Of a stretch of 6,453 nt of DNA, positions 5,567-6,453 are shown one piece after another. A program made the translations under genes and the position numbers. The notes beneath the pieces were generated by a model that was not told where the DNA came from, searched no databases, and worked only from the letters and a program-made list of their open reading frames with translations. How positions within the stretch are numbered: the first letter of the stretch is position 1; the number at the start of each line of letters is the position of its first letter. This DNA comes from Dehalococcoidia bacterium UBA5627 (GTDB taxonomy: Bacteria > Chloroflexota > Dehalococcoidia > Dehalococcoidales > UBA5627), in assembly GCA_002421585.1 (NCBI GenBank), contig DIKD01000114.1:16292-22744 (forward strand). Reading direction: 5' to 3'.

Positions 5567-5785
5567 GGGAAAAACAGAATTAGCTATGAAATTGATTGGA
5601 CAGAGAAAAGAATTAATACTAAAATTACAAAGCGGGGGCAATGGGAGTCTGATTATGAAAGGACAAAAAAGTTTCCACCCGACACTGATACGAAGACCAT
5701 TGCCGAGATAATTCCGGATGATGCTTTATCTCATGCCGAAGTAATGAATCAGCCGGCAATACTTCCCAACAACGTAAAAAAGTAA
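5558..5785 (+). pseudogene. Start-less reading frame, probable 3' remnant of a gene
   Basis: This frame is open from a TGA at 5555-5557 to a TAA at 5783-5785. From about 5579 it reads like a true soluble protein: ISYEIDWTEKRINTKITKRG, then WESDYERTKKFPPDTDTKTI, then an AEIIPDDALSHAEVMNQP stretch. It has mixed charged residues, two tryptophans and few repeats. It has no ATG, GTG or TTG until an ATG 13 codons from the end, and no ribosome site, so it cannot be a complete gene. Its left end runs into the tRNA fragment, which suggests the 5' part was lost when the two were joined. I do not recognise the family. It ends 19 bases before the next gene. The overlapping ATG frame at 5586 gives a basic, less protein-like peptide and I prefer this one. 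Confidence 0.45.
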
Positions 5786-5804
5786 ATCCAAAACAGGGAG
5801 ATTG

Positions 5805-6395
5805 ATGAAGATGGCTAAACAAGAAAATGAAACGGTATATCAATTAAAAATAACTCTTAAAGAAAGCAAACCGCCTATCTGGAGACGGATACAAGTTCCC
5901 GGCAATATCACTCTCCACAAATTGCACATGATTCTACAGTACGTAATGGGTTGGACTGACTACCATCTCTACGGGTTTCGCATCGCAGGCATCGAATATG
6001 GTATCCCCGACCCGTATGGTGACTTTGACGAGCTTGATTTGAAAGACTCTCGCAGGGCACGGCTAAACAAGGTTATATCCGGTGAGAAAGCAGTATTCAT
6101 CTATGATTACGACTTCGGTGATGGCTGGGAACACCAAATTTTAGTCGAGAAAATAGTGCCGGCAGAATCCGGCGTGCAGTACCCGGTCTGCCTGACCGGT
6201 AAGCGCGCCTGTCCGCCGGAGGATTGCGGCGGTATTTGGGGTTATGACGACCTGCTCAAAATAATCAGCAATCCGGCACATGAAGAATACGAAGAAATGA
6301 TGGAGTGGCTCGGAGGACCGTTTGACCCTGAGGAGTTCAATATCGACGACGTTAATTTTTACTTGGAACGTTTTTGCCGTAAGGGTAAGAAATGA
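5805..6395 (+). CDS. Plasmid pRiA4b ORF-3 family protein
   Basis: A 196-residue soluble protein matching the pRiA4b ORF-3-like family (also described as a passenger of IS1096-type elements) along its length. Motifs in order: LKITLKESKPPIWRRIQVPG (14-33), TLHKLHMILQYVMGWTDYHL (36-55) and F58, FIYDYDFGDGWEHQI (98-112), the cysteine motif ACPPEDCGGIWGY (135-147), and NPAHEEYEEMMEWLGG with FDPEEFNIDDVN (156-184). The biochemical role of the family is not established; members often occur on plasmids, near transposons or in accessory islands. The upstream TTG 5802 is only one base from the ribosome site AGGGAG (5795-5800), so ATG 5805 is preferred; ATG 5811 is also possible. It stands alone on the plus strand, beside the gene remnant and tRNA fragment, which fits an integrated element or its scar. 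Confidence 0.9.
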   Translation: MKMAKQENETVYQLKITLKESKPPIWRRIQVPGNITLHKLHMILQYVMGWTDYHLYGFRIAGIEYGIPDPYGDFDELDLKDSRRARLNKVISGEKAVFIYDYDFGDGWEHQILVEKIVPAESGVQYPVCLTGKRACPPEDCGGIWGYDDLLKIISNPAHEEYEEMMEWLGGPFDPEEFNIDDVNFYLERFCRKGKK

Positions 6396-6453
6396 GGTTC
6401 TGCTATCCCCGAGCTATTTCGCCAGACCTTTGAACCGGAAGACAAATAAATGT

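Noticed and set aside
5592..5620. Possible plus-strand promoter TTGATT-17-AATACT before the pRiA4b-like gene
   Set aside because: Each box has only 4 of 6 matches and it lies inside protein-like sequence; too weak to list.
5625..5843. 72-codon minus-strand frame over the gene remnant and the start of the pRiA4b-like gene
   Set aside because: It overlaps the true start of the pRiA4b-like gene and its translation resembles no family; no ribosome site or terminator fits it.
6392..6453. Further gene after the pRiA4b-like gene (ATG 6392 overlapping its stop, or ATG 6450 with GGAAG upstream)
   Set aside because: The 6392 frame ends after 13 codons; the 6450 ATG is cut by the window edge after one further base, so it cannot be judged.

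Overview
The window looks like a piece of a bacterial chromosome of moderate GC content. It is probably an anaerobe: the mix of a short CysE, a free-standing NIL-domain protein, a DUF5661 protein and a TIGR04076 protein is reminiscent of Chloroflexota (Dehalococcoidia-like) or anaerobic Firmicutes and Deltaproteobacteria. That placement is a weak inference from family flavour and not proof. Most of the window is ordinary core or housekeeping sequence. The right end (about 5490 to 6453) looks like the edge of an accessory or integrated segment.

Layout. (1) Positions 1-1072, plus strand: the last 36 codons of a CutA-type protein, then cysE (serine O-acetyltransferase), then a one-nucleotide gap to a 76-residue NIL-domain protein. 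This is a compact cysteine/sulfur-related operon. (2) Positions 1099-1456: a small DUF5661 gene with its own apparent promoter, closed by a hairpin terminator that also serves the gene converging from the right. (3) Positions 1454-3278, minus strand: a three-gene operon of a divergent sodium/calcium-exchanger-family membrane protein, a TIGR04076 cysteine-rich small protein and a TehB-like class I SAM methyltransferase. The last two overlap by one base. (4) Positions 3393-5276, minus strand: a sodium-dependent (NSS/SLC6-family) transporter followed, with a one-base overlap, by a 35-codon MetS-type small subunit. This pair ends at a strong intrinsic terminator and starts from a near-consensus promoter. 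The roughly 165-nt leader between promoter and start codon contains two hairpins, the second terminator-like, so attenuation is possible. (5) Positions 5277-5490: intergenic, with no gene seen. (6) Positions 5491-5566: a tRNA 3'-end fragment on the minus strand (half T-arm, acceptor strand and CCA) with a terminator-like hairpin just downstream, and no tRNA body attached. (7) Positions 5558-5785: a reading frame with normal-looking protein composition but no start codon, so probably a gene remnant. (8) Positions 5805-6395: a pRiA4b ORF-3-family protein, a family common on plasmids and near transposons.

The most unusual points are the tRNA fragment beside a headless reading frame and a mobile-element-associated gene (a likely integration scar), the tiny MetS-like subunit gene, the structured leader of the NSS transporter, and the exchanger that has lost the usual GNxxGSN motifs. 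I did not see a CRISPR array, a transposase, an intact rRNA or tRNA, or an obviously new defence system.
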